Below, piece by piece: positions 37,106 to 46,063 of a stretch of DNA of 64,000 nt; within the stretch, counting starts at the first letter, position 1; each line of letters starts with the position of its first letter. The stretch is from an uncultured Alphaproteobacteria bacterium (GTDB taxonomy: Bacteria > Pseudomonadota > Alphaproteobacteria > UBA8366 > GCA-2717185): assembly GCA_943788635.1 (NCBI GenBank), contig CALSRA010000035.1:1-64000 (forward strand), given 5' to 3'. The notes below the pieces were generated by a model. The model did no database searches and had not been told where the DNA came from. It saw only the letters and a program-made list of their open reading frames with translations. Both the position numbers and the translations under genes were made by a program.

Positions 37106-37139
37106 TGACAGGGTTAATCCATAATAAACCCTGTCATTT
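37106..37139 (+). terminator. hairpin terminator after leuB
   Basis: TGACAGGGTT (37106-37115) and AACCCTGTCA (37127-37136) pair perfectly over 10 bp around an 11-base loop, followed by TTTG. The stem is strong but the T-run short, so termination may be partial. Confidence 0.6.
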
Positions 37140-37247
37140 GGGGCTAAATATGGCCACCGCGACTGTTTCCGCCCGCTAAACCCATACTTGATTACGAAAC
37201 ACAGCGGGATTAGGGTAAGGCATCGACCGACTGAAGGAGGTATGGCC

Positions 37248-37436
37248 ATGCGTAAGATTATCGTTTCTTCGATCGCCGCGCTCGCCGGCATTACATTCGC
37301 GGCTTCGGCACAGGCGGATGGTGATTGCGGGTGGGGCAACCATGTCGCGTCCACACCTAAACCGGTTGTGACGGCGGACAGCAGCAAATCGCTGCCGCAG
37401 ACGCCGATTACCACGGAAACCAAAAAGGGCGGCTAA
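37248..37436 (+). CDS. small secreted protein of unknown function
   Basis: The 62-residue product has a clear signal peptide (MRKIIVSSIAALAGITFAAS, cleavage after AQA likely) and a mature part of ~40 residues that starts DGDCGWGNHV and is then rich in Thr, Pro, Ser and Lys. Only one Cys is present, so no disulfide within the chain. AAGGAGG at 37234-37240 stands seven bases before ATG 37248, which is chosen over ATG 37242. No family is recognised with confidence. It has its own terminator at 37469. Confidence 0.72.
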   Translation: MRKIIVSSIAALAGITFAASAQADGDCGWGNHVASTPKPVVTADSSKSLPQTPITTETKKGG

Positions 37437-37468
37437 CCGTCCTTCCCCAGGTTACGGAATAAATTTCG

Positions 37469-37494
37469 GGCGAGGGGGAAACTCCTCGCCTTTT
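37469..37494 (+). terminator. intrinsic terminator of the small secreted protein gene
   Basis: GGCGAGG (37469-37475) pairs with CCTCGCC (37484-37490) around an 8-base loop and is followed directly by TTTT. Confidence 0.8.
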
Positions 37495-37544
37495 CGTTAT
37501 GCCCGGTCACATGACCCGCGGCAGCAAAATATCAGGACAGAATA

Positions 37545-38570
37545 ATGGGATACAGAGTTGCGGTTGTCGGCGCGACAGGGAATGTCGGCCGCGAAGTATT
37601 GACAACATTGTCGGAACGGAATTTTCCGGCAGATGATGTTGTGGCACTGGCTTCGGACCGATCCGCCGGCCAGGCCGTATCATTCGGCGAAGACGACGAA
37701 CTGAAGATACAGAATCTCGCCACATTCGATTTCAAGGGCATCGACATCGTGCTGTCGTCCCCCGGTGCCAAGGTATCGGCGGAATTCGCGCCGCGCGCTG
37801 CCAAAGCCGGCGCCGTGGTGATCGACAATACATCGCAGTTTCGTATGGACCCCGATGTCCCGCTGATCGTACCGGAAGTAAATGGCCATGCTATCGCCGA
37901 TTATGGCCGCCGCAACATTATCGCCAATCCGAACTGCTCGACGATCCAGATGGTCGTCGCCCTCAAGCCCCTGCATGACCTGGCGGTCATCGACCGGGTT
38001 GTCGTCAACACCTATCAGTCAGTGTCCGGCGCCGGGCGCGCGGCAATGGACGAACTGTTTGCGCAGACACGCGGCATCTTCGTAAACGACGCCATGGAAA
38101 AGCACGAGTTCACCAAGCAGATCGCCTTCAACGTGATCCCGCAGATTGATGTCTTCATGGATGACGGCTCGACCAAGGAAGAGTGGAAGATGATGGTCGA
38201 GACCAAGAAAATTCTCGATCCCAGGATCAAGATCGCAGTGACCTGTGTGCGTGTTCCTGTATTCATCGGCCACGCTGAAGCAATCAATATCTCTTTCGAA
38301 AATCCGATTTCCGCTGAGGAAGCCCGTGCCGCCCTGACGAATGCACCCGGCATTATCGTGATCGACCATCACACTGATGAGGGGTTCGTGACGCCAGCGG
38401 AATGCGCGGGAGAAGACGCGGTTTATGTCAGCCGTATCCGCGAGGATTTCACGGTCGAGAATGGACTGAATATTTGGGTTGTTTCCGATAATTTACGCAA
38501 AGGTGCGGCGCTGAACGCCGTACAAATTGCAGAAGCGCTTGTCGCCGGGTATCTCGACAAGGCAGCATAG
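37545..38570 (+). CDS. asd: aspartate-semialdehyde dehydrogenase
   Basis: The 341-residue NADPH-dependent enzyme makes aspartate semialdehyde for lysine, threonine and methionine synthesis. It shows the Rossmann start YRVAVVGATGNVGREVLTTL, the catalytic Cys131 in NIIANPNCSTIQM, YQSVSGAGRAAMDEL, and the substrate-binding VTCVRVPVFIGHAEAINIS with the active-site His. It is the longer 'Gram-positive-like' form common in alphaproteobacteria. It provides the precursor that DapF, coded 9 kb away, finally uses. Confidence 0.96.
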   Translation: MGYRVAVVGATGNVGREVLTTLSERNFPADDVVALASDRSAGQAVSFGEDDELKIQNLATFDFKGIDIVLSSPGAKVSAEFAPRAAKAGAVVIDNTSQFRMDPDVPLIVPEVNGHAIADYGRRNIIANPNCSTIQMVVALKPLHDLAVIDRVVVNTYQSVSGAGRAAMDELFAQTRGIFVNDAMEKHEFTKQIAFNVIPQIDVFMDDGSTKEEWKMMVETKKILDPRIKIAVTCVRVPVFIGHAEAINISFENPISAEEARAALTNAPGIIVIDHHTDEGFVTPAECAGEDAVYVSRIREDFTVENGLNIWVVSDNLRKGAALNAVQIAEALVAGYLDKAA

Positions 38571-38604
38571 GGCAACCAGAGCACACCCCTCGCAGGCGAT
38601 TTTC

Positions 38605-40005
38605 ATGGTGACGGCTGAATCTGATACGCCGACATCCGGCAAGGCGGACCGGGATACAGTGTTCCGTGCCGCTCTTGAACGGCATCGTACCGGTCGCCTG
38701 TCGGAAGCCATCGATCTGTATCAGCGGATACTGGCAACCAACCCGGCGTTTGAACCAGCCTGGATCAATCTCGGCGTGGCCCTGCGCGCGGAAGGTCAGG
38801 TTTCTGCCAGCATCGGCTGCCTTCGTCGCGGCACTGCGCTAAAGCCTGATGATGCGGGCGCCATGTCGAACCTCGGCAATGCCCTGCGGGCCGCAGGGCG
38901 GCTCGACGAAGCCGTCCAGTGCCACGAGGCGGCCCGGGCACTCGACCCGGAAACCGGTTCATACATCTATAACCACGCTCTGGTTCTGCGCGACCAGGGA
39001 AAGTTTGGCGAGGCTCTGCGCAATTTCGATAAAGCGGTAGCCCGGGGATACGACACGGCAGAATTGAAATGGGACAGGGCCCTGGCGCTTTTGCTGCAAG
39101 GCGATCTCCGCCCTGGTTTCGCCGAATATGAGTGGCGATGGAAAATTCCGGATGCAAAACCGCGTGGCCTCGATAAGCCGGCATGGAACGGCGAAAACCT
39201 CTCCGGCAAGACCCTGCTGGTTTATGCCGAACAGGGCTTCGGTGACACAATCCAGTTTTTGCGTTATCTGCCGCTAATTCAAACGCAGTCAGTTGCACCG
39301 GCCCGAATCGTATTCGAGTGCCAAAAACCGCTCGCGCGGCTGATAGCGATTAGTCCCGCATTTGAAAATATCGACATCGTCATACGTGACGAAACACCCC
39401 TGCCCCCCTTCGATGCAACGGTCGCGCTGCTCTCCCTGCCCCACCTGGTTGGAACAACCGTCGACACAATCCCCGCCGATATCCCGTACCTGACACCGCC
39501 ACCGGAAAGCGATCAGGCCCCCCATCAATCGGGCGATTTACAGATCGGTTTCGTCTGGGCCGGCAAGCCAACGCATCGCAATGACCGCAACCGGTCAATG
39601 GCGCTGCAAACACTGGCACCCATTTTCGAGACACCCGGTACTGCGTTCCATTCCCTGCAACTCGGCGACCAGGCCAATGCAATTGCAGCCCAGGGGTTTT
39701 CGGCGCTGGCCCGGGATTGCCGCGACCAGATCGCCGATTTTGCCGATAGTGCAGCGTTACTGACGAGACTTGACCTGGTGATCGGTGTCGACACCGCGGT
39801 CATTCACCTTGCCGGCGCGCTTGGCCGGCCGGTCTGGACCATGCTGCCCTATGCGCCCGACTGGCGATGGCAGACAGGGCGAACGGACTGCCCGTGGTAT
39901 CCTTCCATGCGGCTGTTTCGACAATCCCACCCGGGTGACTGGCATTCAGTCATTGCCGAAATCCGTCATGCTCTGGAAAAAATGGTCGAGCAAAGGCACG
40001 CGTAA
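38605..40005 (+). CDS. TPR protein with GT9-like glycosyltransferase domain
   Basis: A 466-residue protein with three to four tetratricopeptide repeats in its first ~165 residues (for example FEPAWINLGVALRAEGQVSA, GAMSNLGNALRAAGRLDEAV) and a C-terminal part like heptosyltransferase family GT9: LLVYAEQGFGDTIQFLRYLP, GFVWAGKPTHRNDRNRSMAL, and LVIGVDTAVIHLAGALGRPV. Such fusions are found in alphaproteobacteria near flagellin or surface glycosylation genes, but no such genes are adjacent here. ATG 38605 (MVTAESDTP) follows AGGCGA. It lies 34 bp after asd. Confidence 0.85.
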   Translation: MVTAESDTPTSGKADRDTVFRAALERHRTGRLSEAIDLYQRILATNPAFEPAWINLGVALRAEGQVSASIGCLRRGTALKPDDAGAMSNLGNALRAAGRLDEAVQCHEAARALDPETGSYIYNHALVLRDQGKFGEALRNFDKAVARGYDTAELKWDRALALLLQGDLRPGFAEYEWRWKIPDAKPRGLDKPAWNGENLSGKTLLVYAEQGFGDTIQFLRYLPLIQTQSVAPARIVFECQKPLARLIAISPAFENIDIVIRDETPLPPFDATVALLSLPHLVGTTVDTIPADIPYLTPPPESDQAPHQSGDLQIGFVWAGKPTHRNDRNRSMALQTLAPIFETPGTAFHSLQLGDQANAIAAQGFSALARDCRDQIADFADSAALLTRLDLVIGVDTAVIHLAGALGRPVWTMLPYAPDWRWQTGRTDCPWYPSMRLFRQSHPGDWHSVIAEIRHALEKMVEQRHA

Positions 40006-40008
40006 CGA

Positions 40009-40839
40009 TTACGCCAGCCGCTCAGCATCAATCGCCAGCGTTGGCGCAACCACCCGGTCCAGTGTTTCAATCAGCAGAAGATCGTTGGCGGACACTGACG
40101 CCATCAGTAATTCGTGGATTCCCGATACAGCCAGCGCAAGTGCACGCCCGGTATCAATCCCCCGCAACAAGTGGCCGATAAAAAGGGCAACGAAGGCATC
40201 GCCTGCGCCATGGGCCGGAATATTCACAAACGGCGCCCGGGCGCACCAGACCTCGTGACCTGCGACGGCGATACTCGCAATTGAATCGCCTTCGCGGATA
40301 CCGGTAATGACGACCATTTCCGGACCGGACGTTCCTATTTTCTGCGCCGCCAGAACGGCATCGCCGACCGCAACGATATCCATGCCGGCCAGATACGCCG
40401 CCTCGAACGCATTCGGCGTTACGATGTCCGCCGCCGGCACCGCCTGGTCGCGGAAAAACGCCGGGAGACCTTCCGAGACATAGAACCGGCCATTGTCCCC
40501 CATGACCGGATCGCAACACCAAAACGCCTTTGGACTGGCTGACCGGACCCGAGAGGCGATTTCAAATACCACTGGCCCCGTTTCAACGCTGCCCAGATAC
40601 CCGGATAACAAAGCGGTACAGGCAGGCAAGAGGCCCCGTTCGTCGAGCCCCTTTGCAAGATCGGCGACTTCGGTCGATGGCCGCACATTGCCCCGGAAAG
40701 CGCCATGCGCCGGATGATTGGAGAAGGCGACGGTATCTATCGGCCAGACGACCTGATTCAGACGCTGCAGGATGGGGACCGCTGCAGAATTGCCGACATA
40801 CCCGCTTGTGACTCGGGACTGAATTGAAAGAATCGCCAT
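40009..40839 (-). CDS. pdxY: pyridoxal kinase
   Basis: The 276-residue ribokinase-fold enzyme phosphorylates pyridoxal in vitamin B6 salvage. It reads MAILSIQSRVTSGYVGNSAA, PIDTVAFSNHPAHGAF, FWCCDPVMGDNGRFYVSEGL, IVTPNAFEAAYLAG, and the catalytic loop PAHGAGDAFVALFIGHLLRG (GAGD in place of the usual GTGD). ATG 40839 is chosen; the frame extends 12 codons upstream without family resemblance. PdxY rather than PdxK fits the length and the GYVGN motif. It is convergent with the TPR gene. Confidence 0.92.
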   Translation of the reverse strand: MAILSIQSRVTSGYVGNSAAVPILQRLNQVVWPIDTVAFSNHPAHGAFRGNVRPSTEVADLAKGLDERGLLPACTALLSGYLGSVETGPVVFEIASRVRSASPKAFWCCDPVMGDNGRFYVSEGLPAFFRDQAVPAADIVTPNAFEAAYLAGMDIVAVGDAVLAAQKIGTSGPEMVVITGIREGDSIASIAVAGHEVWCARAPFVNIPAHGAGDAFVALFIGHLLRGIDTGRALALAVSGIHELLMASVSANDLLLIETLDRVVAPTLAIDAERLA

Positions 40840-41257
40840 AGACCGAGGATAGACCGCGACGCCATTAATACGCATAAAAGAATGCGAACGTGCCTTGAAA
40901 GGTCGCCAATATATTTCTCAAAGCTGCTCCCGGACTTTTGGCAAACATTGCCGCGTGCATCTTTGACGATACTTTGAGAACGGGAGAAGCAACAGTTAAA
41001 CAGGCAGAACACTGTGCAACCTGTGACCCAAGAATGCATATTCCAGACGTTAAACAACCCTTAGTCAAAATGTTCAGGCACGAATATTGCGCATCACGGC
41101 CCATTTAATCGCGCTGTTCATATTCGTTTAATAAATTCACTTCAATTTGGTATCGTTGACTTGCCCGGCAATCAGGGTTAATTCAAATAGTGTGAGTTTT
41201 TTTTAATGCGATCTCATCACACTGGCTGGTGTAGAGGTGGTTGAGGGGGGTTCGAAA
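40840..41257. other. 418-bp AT-rich intergenic region before sdhC
   Basis: This divergent spacer between pdxY and sdhC is markedly more AT-rich than its surroundings. It holds a possible small ORF (40938-41108, listed separately), a 9-bp inverted repeat TTCTCAAAG/CTTTGAGAA (40915-40923, 40972-40980), and a TTGACT at 41156 that could be the -35 of sdhC, though no good -10 stands at the right distance. A T8 run lies at about 41194-41201. Confidence 0.55.
40938..41108 (+). CDS. possible small cysteine-containing protein
   Basis: A frame open for 69 codons from just after the TGA at 40896 to TAA 41106 has only a TTG (40938) as start, giving 56 residues. It reads ANIAACIFDDTLRTGEATVK, then AEHCATCDPRMHIPDVKQPL and ends HEYCASRPI. 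The C-x2-C and spaced cysteines look like a metal-binding protein, but there is no ribosome site and no recognised family. Codon use is more AT-rich than in neighbouring genes. A chance frame is quite possible. Confidence 0.22.
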   Translation: MANIAACIFDDTLRTGEATVKQAEHCATCDPRMHIPDVKQPLVKMFRHEYCASRPI

Positions 41258-41653
41258 ATGAACAACGGCGACAGACCGCTTTCGCCGCATCTCCAGATTT
41301 ATGCGTGGCAGTGGACAATGGCGTTATCGATCCTGCACCGGGCAACCGGAACAGGACTGGCGGCCGGAACACTGCTCATGGTCTGGTGGTTGCTGGCGCT
41401 TGCAGACGGTGCGGCTTCATTCGATACGGTACAAACGGTCATCGGTAGTGTGGTGGGCCGCTTATGCCTGTTCGGATGGACTTGGGCGCTGTTCTACCAT
41501 TTCTGCAACGGTATCCGACATCTGTTCTGGGATGTCGGGATGGGCTTCGATCTCGATACCGCTCGCAATTCCGGCTATTTTGTCGTAGCGGCATCGATTG
41601 GGCTTACCGGGTTGACCTGGATCGTCGGTTATATGGCGATGGGAGCGATCTGA
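41258..41653 (+). CDS. sdhC: succinate dehydrogenase cytochrome b556 subunit
   Basis: The 131-residue membrane anchor begins MNNGDRPLSPHLQIY and has three hydrophobic helices. SILHRATGTGLAAGTLLMVW carries the quinone-site Ser/Arg region, and FYHFCNGIRHLFWDVGMGFD carries the haem b ligand His. ATG 41258 follows AGGGGGG by about ten bases. The gene starts the sdhCDAB operon; its last base is the first of sdhD (TGATG). Confidence 0.95.
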   Translation: MNNGDRPLSPHLQIYAWQWTMALSILHRATGTGLAAGTLLMVWWLLALADGAASFDTVQTVIGSVVGRLCLFGWTWALFYHFCNGIRHLFWDVGMGFDLDTARNSGYFVVAASIGLTGLTWIVGYMAMGAI

Positions 41654-42033
41654 TGGATTTGAGAGCACCTCTCGGCCGTGTGCGCGGTCTTGGCTCCGCC
41701 AAAAGCGGAACCCATCATTTCTGGGTACAGCGGGTTACGGCAATCGCCCTGATCCCCCTTTCCCTTTGGTTCATATATGCTGTGCTGTCGCTCGTCGGCG
41801 CCGATCATGCAACCGTATCCAGTTGGTTGCAGTCACCGATAAATGCCGTGCTTATGATCCTGCTGCTTCTCGCGACTTTCCATCACCTGCAGCTTGGTCT
41901 GCAGGTTGTGATCGAAGATTACATCCATGGAGAAGGCACCAAGATTGCGAGTCTCATGATTTTGAAGGGCGGGAGTCTGGTACTTGCAGTCGCCGGGACC
42001 TTCGCTGTTCTTAAAGTAGCGTTCGGAGGGTGA
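41653..42033 (+). CDS. sdhD: succinate dehydrogenase membrane anchor subunit
   Basis: The 126-residue protein has three membrane helices. It opens MDLRAPLGRVRGLGSAKSGT, then HHFWVQRVTAIALIPLSLWF, and carries the haem ligand region TFHHLQLGLQVVIEDYIHGE. The ending KIASLMILKGGSLVLAVAGT forms the last helix. ATG 41653 shares one base with the sdhC stop. With SdhC it anchors the dehydrogenase and binds haem b and ubiquinone. Confidence 0.94.
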   Translation: MDLRAPLGRVRGLGSAKSGTHHFWVQRVTAIALIPLSLWFIYAVLSLVGADHATVSSWLQSPINAVLMILLLLATFHHLQLGLQVVIEDYIHGEGTKIASLMILKGGSLVLAVAGTFAVLKVAFGG

Positions 42034-42039
42034 TGGGCG

Positions 42040-43830
42040 ATGACTGAAGCATATCCAATTATCGATCACACCTATGACGTTGTCGTCGTCGGCGCAGGTG
42101 GCGCGGGATTACGCGCAACGTTCGGTCTGGCGGAACAGGGCCTCAAGACGGCCTGTATCACCAAGGTGTTTCCGACACGTAGCCATACGGTCGCAGCACA
42201 GGGCGGCGTTTCGGCCGCACTTGGCAATATGGGCGAAGACAGTTGGCAATGGCACATGTATGACACCGTCAAGGGGTCGGACTGGCTTGGCGATCAGGAT
42301 GCCATCGAATACATGTGCCGCGAAGCGGTGCCGGCGATCGTTGAACTGGAACATTATGGTGTACCGTTCAGCCGGACACCTGAAGGCAAGATCTACCAGC
42401 GTGCCTTTGGTGGCATGACCACCCATTTCGGTGAAGGCGCGCAGGCACAGCGTACCTGCGCCGCGGCGGACCGGACCGGTCACGCGATGCTCCACACGCT
42501 GTATCAGCAGTCGCTGAAGCATCAAGCCGAATTCTTCATTGAATATTTCGCACTCGACCTGATCATGGAAGATGGCGAATGCCGTGGCGTCATGGCCTGG
42601 AACCTGGACGATGGCACGATCCACCGTTTCCGGGCGAAGCAGGTCATCCTGGCGACAGGCGGCTGCGGACGTATCTATTTCTCCTGCACCTCGGCCCATA
42701 CGTGTACCGGCGACGGTGGCGGCATGGCGTTGCGGGCGGGCCTGCCCATGCAGGATATGGAATTCGTTCAGTTCCACCCGACCGGCATTTATGGTTCGGG
42801 CTGTCTGATTACCGAAGGGTCGCGAGGTGAAGGCGGATACCTGACGAACAGCGAGGGCGAGCGTTTCATGGAACGCTATGCGCCATCGGCAAAGGATCTG
42901 GCCAGCCGGGATGTTGTGAGTCGATCAATGACAATGGAAATTCGCGAAGGCCGTGGTGTCGGCGCGAAAAACGACCATATCTATCTGCATCTGGAACATC
43001 TTGATTCTGCATTGATCGAAGAACGCCTTCCAGGCATTGCCGAAACGGCACGTATTTTCGCCAATGTCGACGTCACAACGGAGCCAATTCCGGTCATACC
43101 GACCTGCCATTACAATATGGGCGGTATTCCGACCAACCGGTTTGGTGAAGTCGTGACCATCAAGGATGGCAACCCCGATTATGCGGTTCCTGGATTGATG
43201 GCAGCAGGCGAAGCCGCTTGTGTATCCGTGCATGGCGCGAACCGTCTTGGCTCCAACTCGTTGCTCGATCTGGTCGTGTTTGGCCGGGCCGCAGCGCTGC
43301 GATGTGCCGAAACCATCGACAAATCGGAATCGCACAAACCACTGCCCAAGGATGCCGGCCAATACGCACTGGATCGGCTGGACAAGGCCCGCCATGCGAA
43401 TGGCGACACACCGACGGCTGAACTCCGGTTGGAGATGCAATTGGCGATGCAGAACAACTGCGCCGTGTTCCGTACCCAGGAAATCATGGACGAAGGCGTC
43501 GCGAAGATGGCCGAAGTTGCCAAGGGTGCGGCCGATATCAGGGTAACGGACCGGTCGATGGTCTGGAATTCGGATCTGGTGGAAACGCTTGAATTCGAGA
43601 ACCTGCTGGAACAGGCACTCGTTACCATTGAGTCTGCGGCCAACCGGAATGAATCACGTGGCGCCCACGCCCGTGATGATGTTCCCGACCGTAATGACGA
43701 AGAATGGATGAAGCATACCGCCGCCTGGATCGACAGCGATTACAAGGTCTCCATCGATTACCGACCTGTACATATGGAAACGCTGACCGATGAAATGGAC
43801 ACGGTGCCCCCGAAGGCACGGGTGTACTAA
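42040..43830 (+). CDS. sdhA: succinate dehydrogenase flavoprotein subunit
   Basis: The 596-residue FAD subunit oxidises succinate to fumarate. It shows the dinucleotide fold [20 protein letters not shown], the covalent-FAD His region [40 protein letters not shown], the catalytic Arg in [20 protein letters not shown], and [20 protein letters not shown]. The C-terminal [20 protein letters not shown] is standard. Length is normal. It lies six bases after sdhD. Confidence 0.98.
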   Translation: MTEAYPIIDHTYDVVVVGAGGAGLRATFGLAEQGLKTACITKVFPTRSHTVAAQGGVSAALGNMGEDSWQWHMYDTVKGSDWLGDQDAIEYMCREAVPAIVELEHYGVPFSRTPEGKIYQRAFGGMTTHFGEGAQAQRTCAAADRTGHAMLHTLYQQSLKHQAEFFIEYFALDLIMEDGECRGVMAWNLDDGTIHRFRAKQVILATGGCGRIYFSCTSAHTCTGDGGGMALRAGLPMQDMEFVQFHPTGIYGSGCLITEGSRGEGGYLTNSEGERFMERYAPSAKDLASRDVVSRSMTMEIREGRGVGAKNDHIYLHLEHLDSALIEERLPGIAETARIFANVDVTTEPIPVIPTCHYNMGGIPTNRFGEVVTIKDGNPDYAVPGLMAAGEAACVSVHGANRLGSNSLLDLVVFGRAAALRCAETIDKSESHKPLPKDAGQYALDRLDKARHANGDTPTAELRLEMQLAMQNNCAVFRTQEIMDEGVAKMAEVAKGAADIRVTDRSMVWNSDLVETLEFENLLEQALVTIESAANRNESRGAHARDDVPDRNDEEWMKHTAAWIDSDYKVSIDYRPVHMETLTDEMDTVPPKARVY

Positions 43831-43861
43831 GGCGGGCAAGGCAGAATAGGACGTTTGACAG

Positions 43862-44644
43862 ATGGTTGAATTCAATCTACCGAAAAACTCCCGGATTCGC
43901 GAAGGCAAGAGCTGGCCTGCCCCGGAAGGCGCGACCAACACGAAGAATTTTCGGATCTATCGCTGGAATCCTGACGACGGCAATACGCCGCAGGTCGATA
44001 CCTATACAATCGACATGGATGATTGCGGGCCGATGGTTCTGGATGCGCTGATCAAGATCAAAAACGAGATTGATCAGACAGTGACATTCCGACGGTCATG
44101 CCGCGAGGGCATTTGCGGTTCATGCGCAATGAATATTGGCGGCGAAAACACGCTGGCATGCACCAAATATATCGATGATGCCTCGGGCGACGTGAAGATT
44201 TACCCGCTGCCGCATATGTCGGTGGTCAAGGACCTTGTTCCCGACCTCAACAATGCATATGCACAGCTCTCTTCCGTCGAGCCCTGGATGAAGACCGAAA
44301 CGCCGGCCCCGCCGGATACGGAACGCCTGCAGACACAAGAAGATCGGGCGAAGCTTGATGGCCTGTATGAATGCATCCTGTGCTTCTCCTGCGCGACAAG
44401 CTGCCCCAGCTACTGGTGGAATGGCGACCGCTATCTCGGCCCGGCCGTCCTGCTGCAGGCTTATCGCTGGATCGTGGACAGCCGGGACGAACATACCGGT
44501 GAACGGCTGGATGCGCTGGAAGATCCTTTCCGGCTCTATCGTTGCCACACGATCATGAATTGTTCGAAGACCTGCCCGAAGGGTCTGAACCCGGCGCAGG
44601 CAATCGCCAATATCAAAAAGCTCCTGGTCGAACGGCAGTTATAA
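43862..44644 (+). CDS. sdhB: succinate dehydrogenase iron-sulfur subunit
   Basis: The 260-residue subunit carries electrons from FAD to ubiquinone. All cluster ligands are present: [16 protein letters not shown] and the following NTLACTKYI for [2Fe-2S], [16 protein letters not shown] for [4Fe-4S], and [20 protein letters not shown] for [3Fe-4S]. It ends with [15 protein letters not shown] strong terminator follows 20 bp downstream, closing the operon. Confidence 0.97.
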   Translation: MVEFNLPKNSRIREGKSWPAPEGATNTKNFRIYRWNPDDGNTPQVDTYTIDMDDCGPMVLDALIKIKNEIDQTVTFRRSCREGICGSCAMNIGGENTLACTKYIDDASGDVKIYPLPHMSVVKDLVPDLNNAYAQLSSVEPWMKTETPAPPDTERLQTQEDRAKLDGLYECILCFSCATSCPSYWWNGDRYLGPAVLLQAYRWIVDSRDEHTGERLDALEDPFRLYRCHTIMNCSKTCPKGLNPAQAIANIKKLLVERQL

Positions 44645-44664
44645 GTTCCGGTCAGATACGGATC

Positions 44665-44693
44665 AGAAGGGGCGGAAACGCCCCTTCTTTTTT
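44665..44693 (+). terminator. intrinsic terminator of the sdh operon
   Basis: AGAAGGGGCG (44665-44674) pairs with CGCCCCTTCT (44679-44688) around a GAAA tetraloop, followed by TTTTT. Confidence 0.92.
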
Positions 44694-44708
44694 GCCTGAT
44701 TTTTCGAC

Positions 44709-45050
44709 CTAGCTGGTCGCCGGCGCGCAGCGGTTCCATTCCTGGCCATCGCTGCCATTCCGGGCAGATGCTTCGTCGGCTCCGACATACATTTTCATTT
44801 TCTCTTCGCTCCACTGTTGCAGGAAAACGAATCCGCCCGCGCCCGGTTCCTGCGCCGGAACAGTGTATGAAAACGAATGGCGTCCATAGTCGCCCTGTAT
44901 ACTGTTCCCGCCGGGCGTCATGATTTTGGCGCCTTCGATATGCAGCCGCTGGCCATTCTTCGAACACCAGTTTCCATCCAGCGAATCCGCCCGTGCCGAC
45001 CCGGCGGCAAACACCATCAATACGGCTATCAAAGAAAACGTAACCTTCAT
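44709..45050 (-). CDS. small secreted protein of unknown function
   Basis: A 113-residue product with a signal peptide (MKVTFSLIAVLMVFAAGSAR, cleavage near ARA-DS). The mature part begins SLDGNWCSKNGQRLHIEGAK, continues GGNSIQGDYGRHSFSYTVPA and ends with a second Cys in EWNRCAPATS. One disulfide between the two Cys is likely, giving a small periplasmic beta-rich domain resembling lipocalin-like 'WxG' folds only in outline. No family is claimed. It faces the sdh operon and is divergent from the LLM oxidoreductase. Confidence 0.75.
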   Translation of the reverse strand: MKVTFSLIAVLMVFAAGSARADSLDGNWCSKNGQRLHIEGAKIMTPGGNSIQGDYGRHSFSYTVPAQEPGAGGFVFLQQWSEEKMKMYVGADEASARNGSDGQEWNRCAPATS

Positions 45051-45112
45051 CCCGCAAGCTCCCCGTTTTTTTACAGATGCCCTGAACGATACGGCGTTTC
45101 CCGTTTTTGGCC

Positions 45113-45139
45113 GATCACTTTAGTGTGCGTATAGTGATC
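45113..45139. promoter_or_regulatory. inverted repeat, possible operator of the LLM oxidoreductase pair
   Basis: GATCACT (45113-45119) and AGTGATC (45133-45139) are perfect 7-bp inverted arms 13 bp apart in the divergent promoter region, 39 bp before the oxidoreductase start. CACTTTAGTG inside it is also nearly symmetric. Confidence 0.4.
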
Positions 45140-45177
45140 AAAAAGGCGCCATTGGCGTTCCGTCAGGGAGATGATGC

Positions 45178-46047
45178 ATGAAATTCGGACTGCGTTACAT
45201 CAACACCGGTCGCTACGTCGACCCTTCACTCGCAATCGAACTGGTCCAGGCAGGCGAGGCTGCCGGATTCGAATCCGCCTGGACGGTCGATCACGTCGTC
45301 GTGCCGGAAGGCTACCAGTCATCCTACCCTTATTCCGAGGATGGCAGGATGGCCGGCGGCGTAAACGACATCCCCCTGCCCGACCCTCTTATTTTCATGT
45401 CCTACCTTGCGTCCGCGACGACGCGGATCAAACTCGCGACCGGCATTCTGATCCTGCCGCAGCGCAATCCCGTGGTTACGGCAAAACAAATCGCAACACT
45501 GGATTATCTTTCCGGCGGCCGCATCCTGCTGGGTATCGGCGTCGGATGGCTGGAAGAAGAATTCAACGCCATCGGCACACCATTTGCGGATCGCGGCCGG
45601 CGCACGGATGAATATGTCGCAGCGATGCGTGAATTATGGTCATCCCCCTCTCCCAGCTTCGACGGTGAATTTGTCCACTTCAAGGATGCGCATTGCCGTC
45701 CACAACCGATAGAGGGATCGGTCCCGATCATTGTCGGCGGGCATTCAAAAGCCGCCGCAAGGCGGGCTGGACGGCTGGGCAATGGTTTCTTCCCTGCACG
45801 CGACGCATCTGCCCCGCTGTTCGACCTAGTGCGGAAAACGGCAGAGGAATGCGGTCGCGACCCGGCCGAAATCGAATTCACCGCCAGCCTGCCGGATGAT
45901 CTGGACCAGATACCCGAACTCGCCAAAATTGGCGTCACACGCCTGCTGGTTCCGGTCACCCCCATGATGGGCCTGAGCAACACGATCAAGGATATCAATG
46001 ATATCGCCAACTGGCGTGGCATCCTGGAAAAATACGCAAAAGTCTAG
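45178..46047 (+). CDS. luciferase-like (LLM class) flavin oxidoreductase
   Basis: The 289-residue TIM-barrel enzyme reads MKFGLRYINTGRYVDPSLAI, GFESAWTVDHVVVPEGYQSS, IKLATGILILPQRNPVVTAK, LDYLSGGRILLGIGVGWLEE and a PIIVGGHSKAAARRAGRLGN phosphate-binding part. It resembles the F420-dependent 'TIGR03619' group, although in an alphaproteobacterium FMN or FMNH2 may be used instead. The substrate is unknown. It is followed 16 bp later by a second LLM enzyme, so the two form an operon. Confidence 0.88.
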   Translation: MKFGLRYINTGRYVDPSLAIELVQAGEAAGFESAWTVDHVVVPEGYQSSYPYSEDGRMAGGVNDIPLPDPLIFMSYLASATTRIKLATGILILPQRNPVVTAKQIATLDYLSGGRILLGIGVGWLEEEFNAIGTPFADRGRRTDEYVAAMRELWSSPSPSFDGEFVHFKDAHCRPQPIEGSVPIIVGGHSKAAARRAGRLGNGFFPARDASAPLFDLVRKTAEECGRDPAEIEFTASLPDDLDQIPELAKIGVTRLLVPVTPMMGLSNTIKDINDIANWRGILEKYAKV

Positions 46048-46063
46048 AAACAGGAACGCAGTC

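Noticed and set aside
40758-41057. 99-codon frame on the minus strand across the start of pdxY
   Set aside because: Overlaps the N terminus of pdxY in another frame, is Cys/Trp/Phe-rich and resembles no protein.
41230-41260. tRNA-like GGTTCGAAA sequence before sdhC
   Set aside because: No matching acceptor, D or anticodon arms can be folded; the bases are the ribosome site and start of sdhC.
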